From NCBI GenBank assembly GCA_024763185.1, contig JANTFY010000153.1, forward strand, positions 1 through 5,946: a DNA stretch of 5,946 nt, written 5' to 3'. The notes beneath the pieces were generated by a model. It did no database searches. It was not told the origin of the DNA and saw only the letters and a program-made list of their open reading frames with translations. Shown here in pieces: positions 5,629-5,946 of the stretch (positions are counted from its first letter, which is position 1; the number at the start of each line of letters is the position of its first letter). Origin of the DNA: Gammaproteobacteria bacterium (GTDB taxonomy: Bacteria > Pseudomonadota > Gammaproteobacteria > GCA-001735895). The translations under genes were made by a program, and so were the position numbers.

Positions 5629-5946
5629 TCTGTGCCTCAATATCTGCTTTTACCAGTACCACGGTGCAGTTGTCAGTGCCACCGACTTCCAGAGCGGCAT
5701 CAATCAGAATCTGGTTCAATTGATCCAATGTTTTATCGGAGCTGTTCAACAAACTGGCAATTTTATCATCAGACAAATCTTTATAAAGGCCGTCAGAGCA
5801 TAAAATAAAAAGATCTTTCTCCTTTATCTCATAATATTCCATATCGATTATCAGATTCGCATCGATGCCAATGGCATTAAGTACCACGTTGGCAGCGGGA
5901 TGGGCTTCGGCTTCTTCTGCTTTGAGTTTACCCATGCGAACCAGTT
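5621..5946 (-). CDS. PP2C-family Ser/Thr protein phosphatase (partial, C-terminal part)
   Basis: The - strand frame is open from the window edge to a TGA at 5623-5621, giving about 107 residues of the C-terminal part of a PP2C (PPM) phosphatase. The Met at 5935 is internal, since the preceding codons read LVR, making the typical LVRMGKLKAEEAEAHP. Next come NVVLNAIGID, then DLFILCSDGLYKDLSDD and GGTDNCTVVLV. The Asp residues of CSDGL and GGTDN are the conserved metal-binding positions of the family. The visible part is cytoplasmic, without a membrane segment. The enzyme should remove phosphate from Ser/Thr residues set by the adjacent kinase. Its stop overlaps the kinase start in the sequence ATGTCTGA, so the two are translationally coupled. 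Any N-terminal domains and the start codon lie beyond the window. Confidence 0.93.
   Translation of the reverse strand, partial: LVRMGKLKAEEAEAHPAANVVLNAIGIDANLIIDMEYYEIKEKDLFILCSDGLYKDLSDDKIASLLNSSDKTLDQLNQILIDAALEVGGTDNCTVVLVKADIEAQNV

Noticed and set aside
5629..5640. TTG at 5640 as the kinase start, and TTG at 493 for the MerR-like gene
   Set aside because: In both cases an in-frame ATG a few codons later is the better start. For the kinase, the TTG overlaps the GAGG that sits at good distance before the ATG at 5628. For the MerR-like protein, homologues start with ML.
5416..5808. 130-codon + strand open frame across the kinase/PP2C junction, and a shorter one at 5021-5251
   Set aside because: They are antisense to the kinase N-terminus, its linker and the PP2C C-terminus, and have no coding signature.

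Overview
The window looks like chromosomal DNA from a gammaproteobacterium of moderate GC. The left end carries the typical gammaproteobacterial order pheT - ihfA - MerR-family regulator - tRNA-Pro(GGG). The IhfA and MerR-like proteins closely match what I recall of the Pseudomonas and enterobacterial proteins. I cannot assign a genus; the other genes fit a marine or sulfur-/carbon-metabolising lineage, but that is only an impression.

Layout. On the + strand, positions 1-216 are the 3' end of pheT, 222-521 is ihfA (a 5-nt gap after pheT), 502-858 is a small MerR-type regulator overlapping the end of ihfA by 20 nt, and 884-960 is tRNA-Pro. A 163-bp gap (961-1123) follows, with two clear hairpins and a TATAAT box. 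It leads into a + strand zinc deacylase of the succinylglutamate desuccinylase/aspartoacylase family, resembling DoeB (1124-2146). The remaining genes are all on the - strand. In transcription order they are: the C-terminal part of a PP2C phosphatase running off the right edge (5946-5621), a 673-residue membrane-anchored Ser/Thr protein kinase (5628-3607), a 90-residue tail-anchored protein (3607-3335), a 170-bp gap, and a phosphoribulokinase-family protein (3164-2226) that converges on the deacylase.

How the genes work together. The left block is a translation/nucleoid housekeeping operon closed by a tRNA. The phosphatase, kinase and tail-anchored genes overlap each other (ATGTCTGA and TGATG junctions). 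They read as one translationally coupled phospho-signalling module: a cytosolic PP2C opposing an inner-membrane kinase with a TPR-like extracytoplasmic region, plus a small membrane partner that seems to share a short helical motif with the kinase N-terminus.

Most notable observation. The phosphoribulokinase-like protein keeps the class I fold signatures but has lost three acidic active-site positions: Q40 and N42 where the family has Glu and the catalytic-base Asp, and R130 where it has Glu. It is therefore a candidate pseudoenzyme or an enzyme with a changed function, lying downstream of a kinase/phosphatase pair on the same strand. A functional link between them is inference only.
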